Positions 36,302 to 49,284 of a stretch of 64,000 nucleotides of DNA are shown piece after piece. Numbering within the stretch: position 1 is the first letter of the stretch; every line of letters begins with the position of its first letter. The notes beneath the pieces were generated by a model. It was not told where the DNA came from and made no database searches. It saw nothing but the letters and a program-made list of their open reading frames with translations. This stretch comes from Montifringilla adamsi (lineage: Eukaryota > Chordata > Aves > Passeriformes > Passeridae), in NCBI GenBank assembly GCA_017590115.1, contig JAGGNK010006670.1:216083-280082 (forward strand), in the 5' to 3' direction. Position numbers and translations under genes: made by a program.

Positions 36302-37459
36302 CAGCCATTGCTTGAAATTACAGTAGGAGTCAACTCAGGCACATGGGCAAATTTAATGGGATGGCAAACACAATTTCCAGGGTGGTCATGGCCCAGAAGT
36401 ATATTGGAATGCTCCTAAAATGTTAAAGAGCATATGAAAAAGTATACTCCAGAAAACACCTTCTCCCCTGCCCCTTTACACGATTCAGCACATGCCCCTG
36501 TCAAACACCCCTCTCTGGGGATACAAAGGAAGGCCCCCTCATGATATCAAGAATTAATTACTAGTAAAGGGCTACAAAATTAATAATGTGAATAAATTTT
36601 CAATTTTAATATTTCAATAAGGTAGCCAAAGATGGTTTACTCTGTTAAAGCTAATGCTCCTCAGCACATTCATGAACGTGCTATTTAAGTTTTCTGATTA
36701 TTCAAAATCACTCACTTGTGAACTGACTGTGAAGAGCAGCAGGAGATACCTGTTTCAAAGTGAAGAGGTAATAACACACCAAATGAAATCCTCTGTCAGT
36801 AAATACAAAGCAAAGAACAAGAGAGGGAAATAACCACACAATGTGGACACACCAATGCATTCCAAATTAACTGTTATCAATCACAAAGAGATCTTGCACT
36901 CATCTCAAAAAAACTTCATGTTCAGCAGCACACTTAAAAATAAAAAGGACCACTGGGCTTCAATAGGAGAAATAAAATTAAAACGAAAAAAACAGGCAGC
37001 ATAATTACATAACTCTGTACATGGTGTACACTCTACTGTGCCTCATCCCCTCCAAATTAAGCACAACAATTGTTCACAATGTCTTATAACCCAGTAACTA
37101 AGGACACCTTAATACCAAAAAGAAGGTTTAGAGCATCTGAAAATTAAGAACTGTCTGCACAGGTTCCATAAGGGAATTGGAGGTTTGTTATGGAACAAAC
37201 TGCACCATTCACAGAAGTCTCCGTCAAGATGATTGCAACAATACAAAGCCACCTTTGACTCAAGGAACCTTTAGATTCTCAAGTGTCACCTGAAGAGAAT
37301 TTATACATCATTTGCCTAACATTCTTTCCCTCACCATTCCCACTATAAAGGTAGAATAATAGGTAATGTTATTATCTGTTGCAGTCCAATTGCCTTTAAA
37401 TAACTGCAAATATATGTTATTAACCTGTTCCTAAATTTAGTACTATAAAATTCTTCCAG

Positions 37460-37474
37460 AAAAAAAAAAAAAAA
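37460..37474. repeat. Poly-A tract, A15
   Basis: Uninterrupted A15, then TTAAAAAATG. No AATAAA-type signal at tail distance upstream that would argue for a retrocopy. Confidence 0.85.
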
Positions 37475-40400
37475 TTAAAAAATGAAAAGAAGGGATGGGA
37501 TATGAAGGAACCGGTAGAAATGTAAGACTGTAAAAGCAAAGATTTGGGCAAGCGGCTCCAGAAGGGTGAAAGTCAAGTCTGTCTCCTGCACAGTTATCCT
37601 CATCTAACGCAGGCAAAAAATTAAAGTGGTGGAATTAGAGTGGCAGGAGCAGGAGATGGAGCTTGTGAGGTGAGGACAGAAGAAAGACAAGAAAGAAGGG
37701 TGGATACAAGAGCGAGAGTCACAGCTAAGTGGCAGGGGAACCATTACAGCTAACACCGTATACACATAATAAGATATACCTATTGCTAGCTTACTGGATT
37801 TATAGAAATATTACAGAAACACGAGGCTCCCAGTGGAAGAAAAAGTGCTACATTGCCATCTAGAGCAGAAAAAAGGAAAATGTAGGAAAGTATTATATGA
37901 ACACAGCTGCTTTGGAATGCTAAAAAAAAATCCAGTTGAAACAGAGACCTGTTCAGAACTTATTGAACCAGGAAATCCTCAGAAGCAGTAAGGATGCTTT
38001 TTGTCAAAACTTCATATGAAGGGGAACCCCCGGCCACAACAAGACCTGCAGAGGAGTCTCAAATTGTTAGGTCAGAGAGAAAAAGAGCTCCAGGAAGAAA
38101 ATGTTTGATTTGACAAGACAAATCTCACTAGTGACCTTTCTAAAAGTACAAGGTACTTCCCAAGAAGTTTTGCAAAGGAGACCCATCCACTGTGGGTTTT
38201 GCTGTTTGTTTTTTAAACTAACCCAAATAAATCCATTTGGGTTTCACTGAATAGAAGAGTATTCCATTTCTAAATTAATTTTCATGCCCTTAATATATTT
38301 GCATTTTCTCTGCAAATAAATTCAAGTCTGTAAGCACTTATTATTAATAAAAATAAAAATAAATATAATTTCATTTAGAAACAGATTTAAGAAAAAGTGT
38401 TAAATAAATGGATGAGGAAAACCTTTCAAGGTATTCTTCACAAAATCAACAGCTTCACAAATTAACTTCCCACCTTGCAAATCTTAAGAGATGTACAAAA
38501 ATCCAAACTAGGACAGTGTGTGAACCTGTGGCCAGCCAAATTGTCCCCTGAATCGCACTACTACTGGCTGAAGCCTTATACCTGTGGCAGAAATGCAGCT
38601 GTTGGAAAGAAGAGCAAGTTTTACTCATCTTATCTCTCTGTTAGATACTAAAATCAGCAAAGCACACACTTAGTGATAGGACCATTAGCAGCAGGGTTGC
38701 AGGCGGGAGAGGAAGGCAGGGAAGTGGTGTTGCCCCTCAGAGCCCTTTCCTTGCACTGTTACTGTGATGCACAACCAAAGCATGCACCACTTGCAGCATG
38801 CCACGAAGCACAGCAATACCTTTAGGTCTTTAAGGCATCAATATCCTTGCCAGTCCCTACAACACTCAATTTACAATCTGACAGGGCACCTGGTAACCTC
38901 TGAATTGCTTTGCTGTCTTCCCTGTGCAACCTCCACAAATCTGGTAAGTCACAACAGTCAGAACTGTTTGTTTAGAACGAAGCAAGAGCAAAATTGAATT
39001 ACTTCCTGTTATTAGAGAAATTTGTCCCAGAGGAAGGTGTTGAAACTGCTGAAGCAAGAAAGTGAGAGAGCATTTTATGGCTCACTGCATTATGAATGGT
39101 CTATGAATACACAGACAAAGTACTCTCCAAAGCTACCAGACTCCAAAACATGAGCTCCATGTTTGATTAAAAGATTATAAATGGTCAGACACACACTCCT
39201 GTTTTGTTCTCAAACAGTTTATGACTCCTTTCTATTTTATAGTACTCAGTGGCAAAGTTTGCCTAGTCTAGGCATGCACTGAGGCTCCAAATGTTTACCT
39301 TAGTTGATTTTAGCTGACACATTTGAAAAGTATTGCACTTATTTCTTCTGCTAGATATTTTGTCCTTGCTTATACTTCCTTAATTCCTCACTTCTCCTAT
39401 TATTAGCCTTATGACTAAAGGCTTTAATTTATTCACCAGAGAACTTTTACAAATGTTTTCTGTCATTCATTACACGTTGTCTCCATTGTCTCCTGGCATC
39501 TCTAGGGTGTAGTAAGAAGAGTCAAATACATAAAAAGTTACACTATATATTACCTCATATGTCTGCTTTAGACTTTAGCTATTGAACTTCTATGCACTTT
39601 AACAGAGCAGACCTTTCCCTACTGAAATTATTCAATCATTAAACTTTAATAGTTGGTGTGAGTCCACATAGCATCGAAGTGCACAGTCAGGATTGTTAGC
39701 AGATACAGACAAATGTAAACAAGACACATCTTAGTACCTCAAGAAATATGAGGAAAAAATTACCAAAATAAGCAAGACAATCCCTGCCTTCTTTTTATAT
39801 CCTTCTGCCTTCAAATTCCATCCTCTGTTTTCCTCCTCTAAGTTTCTTTTATGTTCACACTTTCATCGGCAAGTGGTTTTTTTAGTACTATCCTCATGCA
39901 GGTATACCTTAATTTTGAGAAAGAAATTATATACAAATCAATACATCACTTAATAATTACAAGTTCACACTGACATGTCCTCACTTGTGGGCATAAAAGA
40001 AAAACATCTATTACATGTATGAGAAAAGTTTCACTGTCTTTCCTTCCTAAAAATTCTCAGAATTCCAATGAATTTTGACTCCTTGTAAATCCATTTCTGT
40101 TACACTTAAGCAGCATTGCCTACTGTTGCTTAAGTTTCTAAATATTCAGATGTTGTCTTAAGAACCATCTCTGGTGGATTTTGCTGTCATGACTAGAAGA
40201 TTCAAAGCATGGCCTTCCCTTCCAAGGCCAATGCCTCTGCATATTTGCCCTTAAGACCTGCTATCTGAAATTTATATCTGTATAAAATTCCCCTGCTGCA
40301 GTAGGGGAAGAGCCAGCAGGTATCCTCTGCAAATATTTTGTAAAGGAATCACTTAAAGGAGAATTAGCTTGTTCAGATTCAACTTTGAATAGTATGAAAT

Positions 40401-40815
40401 AAAAAGAACACATAAAAACCTTAATAAACCTAAAACAATTGCTATGTTTAATAAAGAAGCAATTGGAAAAAGTCAACAAATCCAAATTCTGACAGCAGGT
40501 TCTCTGATTGCAATTTTTTTCCTTTGGCATGTGGTGTTAAAATTATTTCCGATCAATTTTGCATTAACAGGCATTGTCTAGTCCATGAGAAACTCCTGCA
40601 GCTCTCCTTCCTTAGCCACCTCTTACAATCTGACAATAAATATCAAAGAGCAAATGTTTTGAAAAGGATCTAGAAGAGAACAGAAGGCTAATTAAGCCAA
40701 TTTCCAGTCTAAAGAGAAGATTAAAATAGAAGTTTCCTTGTGTCTATGGACAAATTAGGAAAAAGGGCATCAAAATAGAATCTACACAGACATGCTACAG
40801 TCTGATAAAAATGCA

Positions 40816-40840
40816 ATATATATATAAAAAAAAAAAAAAA
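40816..40840. repeat. (TA)n plus A15
   Basis: Short TA run merging into A15. Simple sequence. Confidence 0.85.
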
Positions 40841-43262
40841 CCATTAAATTAAGGGCTTGCTGATGTTGGGAAAATGCATATAACAGACATAGTACCTTCC
40901 TAACTTATTCCCAAGTATCACCGTGATGAACTGCTAAAAGTTTTTTGGAAGCAGCCAAAAGTCTTACATCTAAGAGAAGTCCTTGATCTCATTCCCAAGC
41001 TCTGGTACTAGAGAACTGCCTTAGGAAAGAAGTCTACCTCCTTCAAAATGTACATGTGCTTTTCTGACTAAGAGACCACCTAGTTATTGTGATGATCACC
41101 TCCAGCTAACCTGCAAGTAGCAAGCTTCTGGAGGCTAATAAGAGAGCATGTCATAGCCACAGCTGTCATAACGAGGCACACCTACCACCTCTTTCTCATT
41201 ACCTCAAACAGTACTCAGCTTCAGAAATCATTCTTTCATAAAAGGATGGCAAAATCATTTCAGTCTATATTCATATCACTAAATCTATACAAATGCACTC
41301 TAAAATGTTAGTAGTGCTCATTATAATCATTTTACCAGCCTGAGCATTTTTTATGTAGGGTTCTGAATTAATATCTGCTTTCCACTATAATTCTTCTGCA
41401 CCTTCAATAACTGCATTCTGTAGAATTTGTTTAGGTCTTTTCTATTTCAAAAAATTGAACATGGCTCATTGGAAACTCAAATTGCCAGGTTAAGCACCCC
41501 CTTGTATTTTTATGGTTTGTATGCATGTAATGGGAATGAGATTTACATCCCTAACCTTGAAATATTCTGAACCAATTATTTACTTAATATTTATGTTAAA
41601 TTATCTATGATTGCAGCACTGACTATGAAAGCAACCAGAAAAAATTCTGCAGGTGGCCTGTAAAGCTAATTTTGAAGTTAGCTGTACTAAGCTCATGCAG
41701 TGGTCTTACGGAATATTAATGTAGTGCTATAAACTACAGTACCCTCAGGGTGTTCACCTGCCATGGAATTTAATTTACTTCATATCTCATCTAATAGACT
41801 GAATCTCATCTATTAGGTAAATATAGTGTGAATACGTTTCCTTGTTTCTCTAAGGAGTTTATTGGTAAAACCTGGAGAGGCATTCCCATAGAATCTTCTA
41901 CTGCTATAATTAGCTTGAAATTGAGCTATTGTGCCCTTTTCTGTATTAAGCAATATAGAACATACAGCCTAGGTACACAATAACACCAAGCCCAGAGCTG
42001 ATGCAGCAGCTGCATTGCTCACACAACAGGTTTGTGTTTATTCTCTTTATTGCAAAGAGGAAAAATTAGAGCAAGCTGTGGGGATTTGAGCCAGAGGCCA
42101 CTGTGCCAAGAACTGCACCAGCCAGCAGAAGCTCTTCCCAGGGACAGCACTGTGTTCTGCCCTTGGTTGCTTAAGTGGCACTTTCTCCTGTCTAAGAAGA
42201 TAGATGTCAGTTTCATGGGATTGTGTGAATGGTTAAGTTGCCTAAAAACAAATCTGGTATTGTCTGCAGCCAGCATGCTGGCACAACTTCAACAGTGGGA
42301 GAGGCTTCAAAGATGCTCTGTCCCTCTGCACTTCCTGCAGTGTCTAGTGCCTGGCTGTAGCAGTGCTGTGCAAGTGGCATTTGTTCCCAGTGCATCCAAA
42401 GCATCCTGAAACAGCAGCTTACTGGCAGGTTGATATGCAGCTCACAGAGAGCACATTTTCTGGAAAAAAGTTCAAGGGGTTTGTGGTGTAGAGAGGAGCA
42501 GGCTTTCTGATTAGCTCTTCTCATATTAAAAATTATCCTGGTAAGAAGGAGACCATAGCAAATTTTGCTCCTTGTACTCTTTTGTGTATCACCTGCTGCT
42601 GCATAATATTGTACACATTTGGTTTATTATTCTCAGCCTGGGTTCACAACAGGGCTGCTTAACCCCAAGTCCACTCCTACGATTCATTCCTTTCTGCTAC
42701 TCTATCTGTCAAATGGACAGACTCATACACACTTTTAAAAAAAATCATAAGAGAATATAGCCTTGGCAATATCCCAGAACAAGCTCATTTACCATTCTGC
42801 TCATTTACGATTGTACTTCTGCGTATAAAGTTTTGTCAGCATAACTCCCAGGGACTGGTCCTTCAGAAAAGCTACTAGGGGCAGGGAATTTAGGCACCTG
42901 ACATGGTAAGTGTTCTCTTTCTGTGTATGCCATTTATGAACTCGACTTAGTTGTTATGTCAGACAGAGGAAAAAGACATGCAGGATGCATAAAAGCAGAA
43001 AAATGTGTCTCAAAAACAGTTTTAGAGAGGGAGAATGAGAAAAAGATAGAACCCATGGGCAACTTAAAAAATAAAAAGTAGATGTTATAGTTCACTGAAT
43101 CAAATATGACATTATAGTGCAGAGGAAATTGAATTCATCTGTACTCGATAAGGGTGGCTTCATTATTCACTTGTGTCTTTGCTTAGTTGTGACACCCATG
43201 ACTGATGAGACCATCCCCATCTCATGAAGATAAATTCAATATCCGTAGTATCATTCTAATAT

Positions 43263-43282
43263 ATTCTCTATATATAGAGAAT
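43263..43282. repeat. 20-bp perfect palindrome
   Basis: ATTCTCTATATATAGAGAAT is its own reverse complement with no loop. The next pair outward does not match. The AT-rich centre makes cruciform extrusion possible but unproven. Confidence 0.95.
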
Positions 43283-45659
43283 GCATTTAATGGATGGTGG
43301 TGGGGTAGTATTTTTATCTTCAGACTCATGAAAGGAAGGAGCACAATTTCCTGGAGCTGACACTTTGAGCAAGTTTATATGGCCACCTTTTCACAACTGT
43401 GTTGAGGGTGAAAGTGTTGTTATGGGGACATAGGAGAGAGAGTAGCACAGAGGTTAACTTCACTGATTTGTCATCTAAGATCTGAATCCAGAATTAGATC
43501 AAAATGGAGAAGAGGTTTAGCTATTATATCCTCATTTTGATATTTGTCTATGTATGGGCATACAGCTACCACAATACAGTCAATTAGAAGTGCCACTGTA
43601 ATGGCCTGACATTAATCCAGTGCTCCTCACTGCTGTAATTTTCCTCCTCTTTCTCCATTCAAATAGTTTTCCAAAGCAGTGAAATATTTCTCCTTGATGA
43701 GGTCTCTAACTCACGCTTCCTCCCTCCCTCAGTAGCATCCCATATTCATGCACAGTTGTAGCAGACCAGTTTAGAAATGTGGAAATCCTGGAAGATGTTC
43801 AGCAGAAGTGATCCCAGTAGAAATATGATTAATAAGTGAAACATATAGGAGGAGGTCAAAGGTAGCTATCATAAATTTAATTTACTACACATCTGTAATT
43901 TATCACAACTCTGTACAGAGTGTTCACATGCAACTTAATGAGAAAGATCCAGGGGGAAGAGGGAGATTTCAAGCTAGCACAGGTTTTTAGCATCTCTGTT
44001 CATGCCACTGCTAATGCAAACACACATTCACATGTACACCCAGCACAAAGTACTGGTACAGCTGGCCACTCCAAAACACAGGACTTTCTGTCAGAAAACT
44101 TCTGTCTAGATTGGGACAGAAGTCCATTAATTCAGTATTCATATGCTTACAAGACAAGTGAGAGATATTACTGACAGGTAAAAGAAATATCGAAGAAGAA
44201 AAGTCTGAAATAAGCTGCACACACAAAATTCTCTTTCAAATCCCATCATTTGGCAGCTGGCATACATCCGCTGCATAACCATTTATATAACTTCAGCATT
44301 GTTCAGTTTGTCAGTGTCTTCATCACAGCCACTTTGAGAGTTCCATACGCAACCATTAAAGTCTGCTTCAGGCTGAAACTTGGCACGCAAATGCATAAGG
44401 AAGCTAAAGTAAGAAATAGTTACTTTAATTTCTTAGAAAATTATTACATACTGCCTCTCTTCTGGAGTACATAATATAAGAATTGCTTTGAGTACCATAT
44501 GCACAATTTTTTAACAGAATAGTTCTTCTTCTTTGGTCTAAAGTTGTAATTATATAAAGCAGATATTTTGTCATCATCTATATAACAGAGCAATAATTTG
44601 TTAAGCAGACAGCAACATTACTCCATCAGAAAATCAGTAGCAAAGGGTTGTTATACAAGAAAAATATGAGTTGTATAATCAAATGAAATACAAATTTCAA
44701 ACTAAGGTTTTCAATAGGTAACAGGGAAACAAATGCGGGAAAGTGACAAAGCAAAATTTAAAAAAAGGAAACTCCTGCAAAACAAATCCTTTGCTTTTTT
44801 TTTTTTAAATTCTGGTTTGCAAACGTGTAGTAAGAGTCTAGTGATTTGGTTTTATGTACGAAGAGACCTTTGCTAATCATCTCAGCTACTTTTCATTGCT
44901 GTAAGTCCTGATTCACTGAAATAAAGTTGTACATTATTCTCAGATTCCAGGAGGAATGTAGAAAAGCTATTTTTATAACTAGAACTTAAATATCTCAGTC
45001 TTTTGTAATTCAGTGAAGCCAGGTTAATTTACACCATTTAAAGAACTGCCCCAGTAAGTTGACATTTCTAGTCAGTTTTAATGAAAATTTACATATGTTT
45101 TTTTTCTTTTGATTTTCAATATAGAATTTAATTGATAGGAGAAATAAAATATTAATAGGTAAACTCATTTCAAATGGAAGTATCACTTTCCCAGCGATCA
45201 GACTGTCCATCTAGTTGACTCCCCATAAAGCCTTTATTCAGACATGTTTAATATTGATGTTACACTTTTTATTAAAGATTTTCAAGATACCACAGAATTT
45301 TGAAATCTTATCCAAAAAGGTTTGACAGCATAACACAAAAAAATAGAAAGATGCAAAATGCTTTTTTTCCCTCCACACACGTTGTCTTGCAGACTTTTCC
45401 TACTATACAGAATAGCTTCCTCCTGCAGTTCAGATAAAACAAATGCTTAAACTAAAACCTTAATTCTGATCATAAACGGGAAAGGTATGGTTCATACACC
45501 ACAAACATAGAAAAATATGTTGTCTCATTAGTGGCACTTGGATCAGCTTCTTCTGTATTTTTTCACTTTAAAAAAAAGTGTCCATTCCAGGGCAGAGGGA
45601 GCACCCCCCTTGCCTTCCCACAGCCTGCAGCTCAAGCTCAGCAGCTCTCTACACACGTT

Positions 45660-45965
45660 CACTCCCGAGTGCTGCGCCGGTAATGCAACTGCGGCAATTA
45701 CAGCGTGAGCGTGTCCTGTGAAACGGATACTAGATCATTAATTAGAAGATGAACGTAATTGATTATTTCAACAGCAAGGCTAAACACAAGGGTAGTCCCA
45801 CAGAGAGATCTGTAGGGGGAGATCTGTCCAAGGTGTGCCCTTAACTTCGTTCCTTCTCCCAGGAGGTGGCTTTAACAGAACACAGCCTAACGAGGTAATA
45901 ATTACAGATTACTATTAGTGATAGTTAAGTCATTCGTGACCTGTTCCCCTTAGCAAATTGTTCCA
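45660..45965. promoter_or_regulatory. Candidate conserved enhancer with paired-type homeodomain site
   Basis: The left 90 bases keep about nine CpGs (TGCTGCGCCGG, CTGCGGCAATTACAGCG). Directly after come ATTAATTAG (45738-45746) and TAATTGATTA (45756-45765), which fits the TAAT-NN-ATTA form bound by paired-class homeodomain dimers. Further AT cores (AGGTAATAATTACAG, TTACTATTAGTGATAG) follow to 45930. Such clusters of homeobox sites in a gene desert resemble developmental enhancers. No alignment is available, so conservation is inferred from texture only. Confidence 0.3.
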
Positions 45966-47900
45966 GAACCGATGTGTATTTCAGAGGCTGTATTTGCCAC
46001 TTGCAGCCATCAGCCAGACACTTTGACAGGCAATTGATACATGGAGGCACATTGGCTCTCTCTTCTGATGATGTTCTGCTCAGATAATGCTCAGATTCAA
46101 TCTTACCTTTGCTTTTGATATGTCACAGTGGCTTGATAAGTATGTGTTATCATTTCTCCCCTGGTGTGGCAACAGAAATCTTTTGAACAAAGGAAGACTG
46201 AGCACTGAGAGTGAGACACCCTCCACTTGTGCCACCATCCTTATCATTGTCACTGAGCACACGGCTTACCTAGAAGGCATGTTGAAGATGAAAATCCCCT
46301 TGAGCAACTTGTTAGCAGATATGCAAACCAACCCCTACATTTTGGCATTTAGACCCTACACACGCTCTCAAATGCCAGTCTGTGTTAGCTGACAAACCCC
46401 TAATTAGGATCACCAAAGGCCTAATTACAGCAAAGGCTTAAACCAGTCCATTCATGTTTTAAAAAATGCAGCACCTTTTGTGGAAATATCAAGCCAGCAC
46501 TTCCAAACTGGAGCAATCATATCCTTCTTTGTCTCTCGCTTTGTCACAGGTTGATTTAAGGGTTACTGCATCTGGCTTAATTCAAACATTGTACTCAGTC
46601 CAGATTGTGGTTGACACAAGTCTTGTGCTGGCAGTAGAGGCACCAACACCACTGTGGAGGGCGAGGGCAATGACAGAGTCTCTTGCCACCTTTCAAGCAG
46701 TAAAAAGCAGCCAGCTCTCACATTGGAACAGTATATACACCCCATCTTCTCAGGTGGAGGTGCTCCCTTTCATGATTATTGCCTGGTGAGCCAGCCAGAG
46801 CTCATCCAGAAACTTACCAAGAGGGCTGGGGGCTGAAGATACCAGTTAAACCCTGGGCTGTTGTACATTGGTATGAGGGCACTGATATAAACATAAACAT
46901 ATGCTGGTGGATGTGTATTGAGGATTCCCTCTGTTACCTTGCCTGAAATGATTAAATCAATACAGATTCTTTGATATGGACACTGTAGACAACAACAATA
47001 TTAGTCTCAATAAAGTGATACTGAGAGGAGAAGTCCTTTTCAGTTTCTTTATTTGATTAAAGCGTTTCTGGCTCAATGTCTCCTGCATAGTATCCCATGA
47101 TGTAACTGAATAACGAGATTGAAACAGAAAGCTGTTTCTAAGTAAGTGAATACTTCACTGGGGCTTTTGTTCTTATTTAGTACAGTTTAACAATTCCTTC
47201 CATTCACTGAACATGGATGCCTGAGAAACCTGGAATATCCACTATGCCTGGGCATGGCTATACTCTATAGCCCATCATGTTTGGAAGCACATTTATAACA
47301 GATAAGAATCCAAAATTGTAAAAGTAAACACTTAGATCAAATTCTTTTCTTGCTCAGACACACACATTAACTCCAGAATATTTGTACGTGCCAGTGAGGA
47401 AAAAAAATCTTAGTCTTTTTTTATTGTGTCAAGAAGTCAAAGGAAAACACTTGACAGCTTGTGTGCTGCTCACTGTTGAACTCTAAATGTCACTATTGGA
47501 TTTTTTTCTTTCCTATATAGTCTGCTTTGTTCAGGTTAACTGATGATAGCAGTGGAAAAAAAAAAAGCAGAACTTCCTCAGTTTTAAACAGCACCCTGTT
47601 GAATTAAATTAATATTATATGTTTATTAAATAAACTGACAGCATAGATGAGTATTAATAATTGAAAATTAAACATTATGAATTAAATCCCTGCTGCAAGT
47701 GAAGCCAGTAACAATAGGGTTAGGTCAAATACACCTAAGGGAAGCAATGATCTGATCTACTGATCAAATGGATGCAGATGTTTCAGGATATGTTCCTTAT
47801 TAAGCTGCTCTTTTAGTCCACAATGAAATCTAACTTATAACACAGATGAGGCTGACGAGATAATTCATCTCCTTCTAAGCAAGATGTAAGTTGTGTATAT

Positions 47901-47952
47901 GTCACAAAGACAAAAAATAGCTTGCAGTCACAAAGATAAAAAACAGCTTGCA
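47901..47952 (+). repeat. 26-bp tandem duplication, two copies
   Basis: Units 47901-47926 and 47927-47952 begin GTCACAAAGA and end AGCTTGCA. They differ at only two positions (C/T and T/C). Two differences in 26 suggest a fairly recent local duplication compared with the old repeats nearby. Confidence 0.95.
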
Positions 47953-49168
47953 CTTTTTCCTTATTTAACTACTATTTCTAAATGTCATATGTCCAGAGCC
48001 TTACAAATCCACTCAACAAAGCTGGCTACAACATTTGTTATATGCTATGGGTGATAGATATAATCCTATAATTTCCAATGCAATAATGAGAGGTTTAATT
48101 TTCCATTTCTTCCCTCTGTGAGATGGTGTCTGGCTTTGAATTCTCATTTATGTCTGCATGAGTACACAAACCTGATCTACATCATTGTGAAGTCAATACC
48201 TGCTCCGACTTCTTTTTTCATTGTTATAAAGCAAAGCCTGACCTGTAATTCAAAGACATAAGAAAAAGTTTATCCCATCAGGAGTCTCTCTCTTCTTTAC
48301 TTTAAATCTCCTCTGATATGAGGACTCATTGAAGGAGATGTTAAGAGCTGTATCAATTCATAAAAGGTTGCCTTCCTTCCTTCTTTGTGACACTCCATGA
48401 AAGGTTAACAATAATTTTAAACTTTGTAAACGAGCACATTTGCAAACTTACTAAAATAACAGGCACTTTTTTTCCTGAAAGACAGAAAATCCCTGTCAAA
48501 TCTGAGACTAATTCTCAAGGGACTTAACACAGAGAGAAGCCAGAGCAGCTCCTCCCCACTGCCAGAGGCTGCTGGGACGTGAGCTGGATGATTTCCACCA
48601 CCAAGGGAGAAGAGGGGGAGGCAAGGCAAAGGGCCAGGAAAACAGTCTTTGTTCTCTCACACAGAGAAGATAGTATGGAGGGTTGCTATTCTCTTTTCTC
48701 ACTAAGGAGCCTTTCCATCTTCCAGCTACCCAAAAAGAGCTTTCTTCTTTTCCCCTCACTTTTGGGAGGGTGGAGGTAGGTTTGGGTAGAGCTAAGAACA
48801 GTAACAGCTTATTGTTCAGTATTTTTTGTCCAGAACAAGCTGAAAACCTCAAAAGTTAAATACAAAACACATTTATCCGTCTCTCTTTTTATTGTGCTGA
48901 GAAATGGTTGTAGTCTTTTACAACACAGAGTAAAATGTAATGGCTTGTCTTTAATGCTTGGACTCCCTTTGAGTGTATCAGCCAGTTAGGTCTGTGTTTG
49001 TACATGCTTGTGTGTGAATACCAGTGCAAAACTGTCCATCACAATGGTGGAAAGAACAGCCAAAAACAATTTTTCTCATCAAATATAGTTGTATGTGTGG
49101 AAAGGTGGAAAGGTTCTCAAAATATAATTTTCCAATAGTAATGTCTTATTTTAAGTATAATTTTTAGG

Positions 49169-49224
49169 TTTTTGTTTTTGTTTTTGTTTTTGTTTTTTTG
49201 TTGTTGTTGTTGTTGTTGTTGTTG
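49169..49224. repeat. Compound microsatellite (GTTTTT)n then (GTT)n
   Basis: Four to five GTTTTT units run to 49199, followed directly by about eight GTT units to 49224. A (CA)7 run follows at 49271-49284. Confidence 0.95.
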
Positions 49225-49270
49225 GGTGGGGAACCATAAACATGTGAAAGCAAAAAGATTTTTAATAAAA

Positions 49271-49284
49271 CACACACACACACA
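49271..49284. repeat. (CA)7 microsatellite
   Basis: Seven uninterrupted CA units flanked by AAAA and AAATTG. Confidence 0.9.

Larger units (their letters stand above)
36211..40825. other. Non-coding stretch with one perfect hairpin
   Basis: AT-rich and without recognised genes. It contains the hairpin at 36262-36301 (separate entry), an A15 run at 37460-37474 and a 9-bp-arm hairpin at 40104-40135. A slightly GC-richer patch at 38690-38990 has overlapping short frames on both strands with no domain. Confidence 0.55.
40841..49168. other. Non-coding stretch with a candidate enhancer block
   Basis: Over 8 kb with no gene that I can support. Structured items are a 20-bp perfect palindrome at 43263-43282, a T12 run at 44795-44806, the block 45660-45965 (separate entry), an A11 run at 47556-47566 and a 26-bp tandem duplication at 47901-47952. 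GC-richer patches at 42050-42420, 46200-46850 and 48500-48790 give frames of 60-125 codons on both strands with no recognisable domain. Confidence 0.5.

Noticed and set aside
40104..40135. Hairpin with 9-bp arms ACTTAAGCA / TGCTTAAGT and a 14-base loop
   Set aside because: Arms this short with a loop this size are expected several times by chance in 64 kb.
42032..42409. 125-codon plus frame overlapping two minus frames of 85 and 103 codons
   Set aside because: GC-richer patch in which several frames stay open at once; no recognisable protein features and no consistent single-frame signal.
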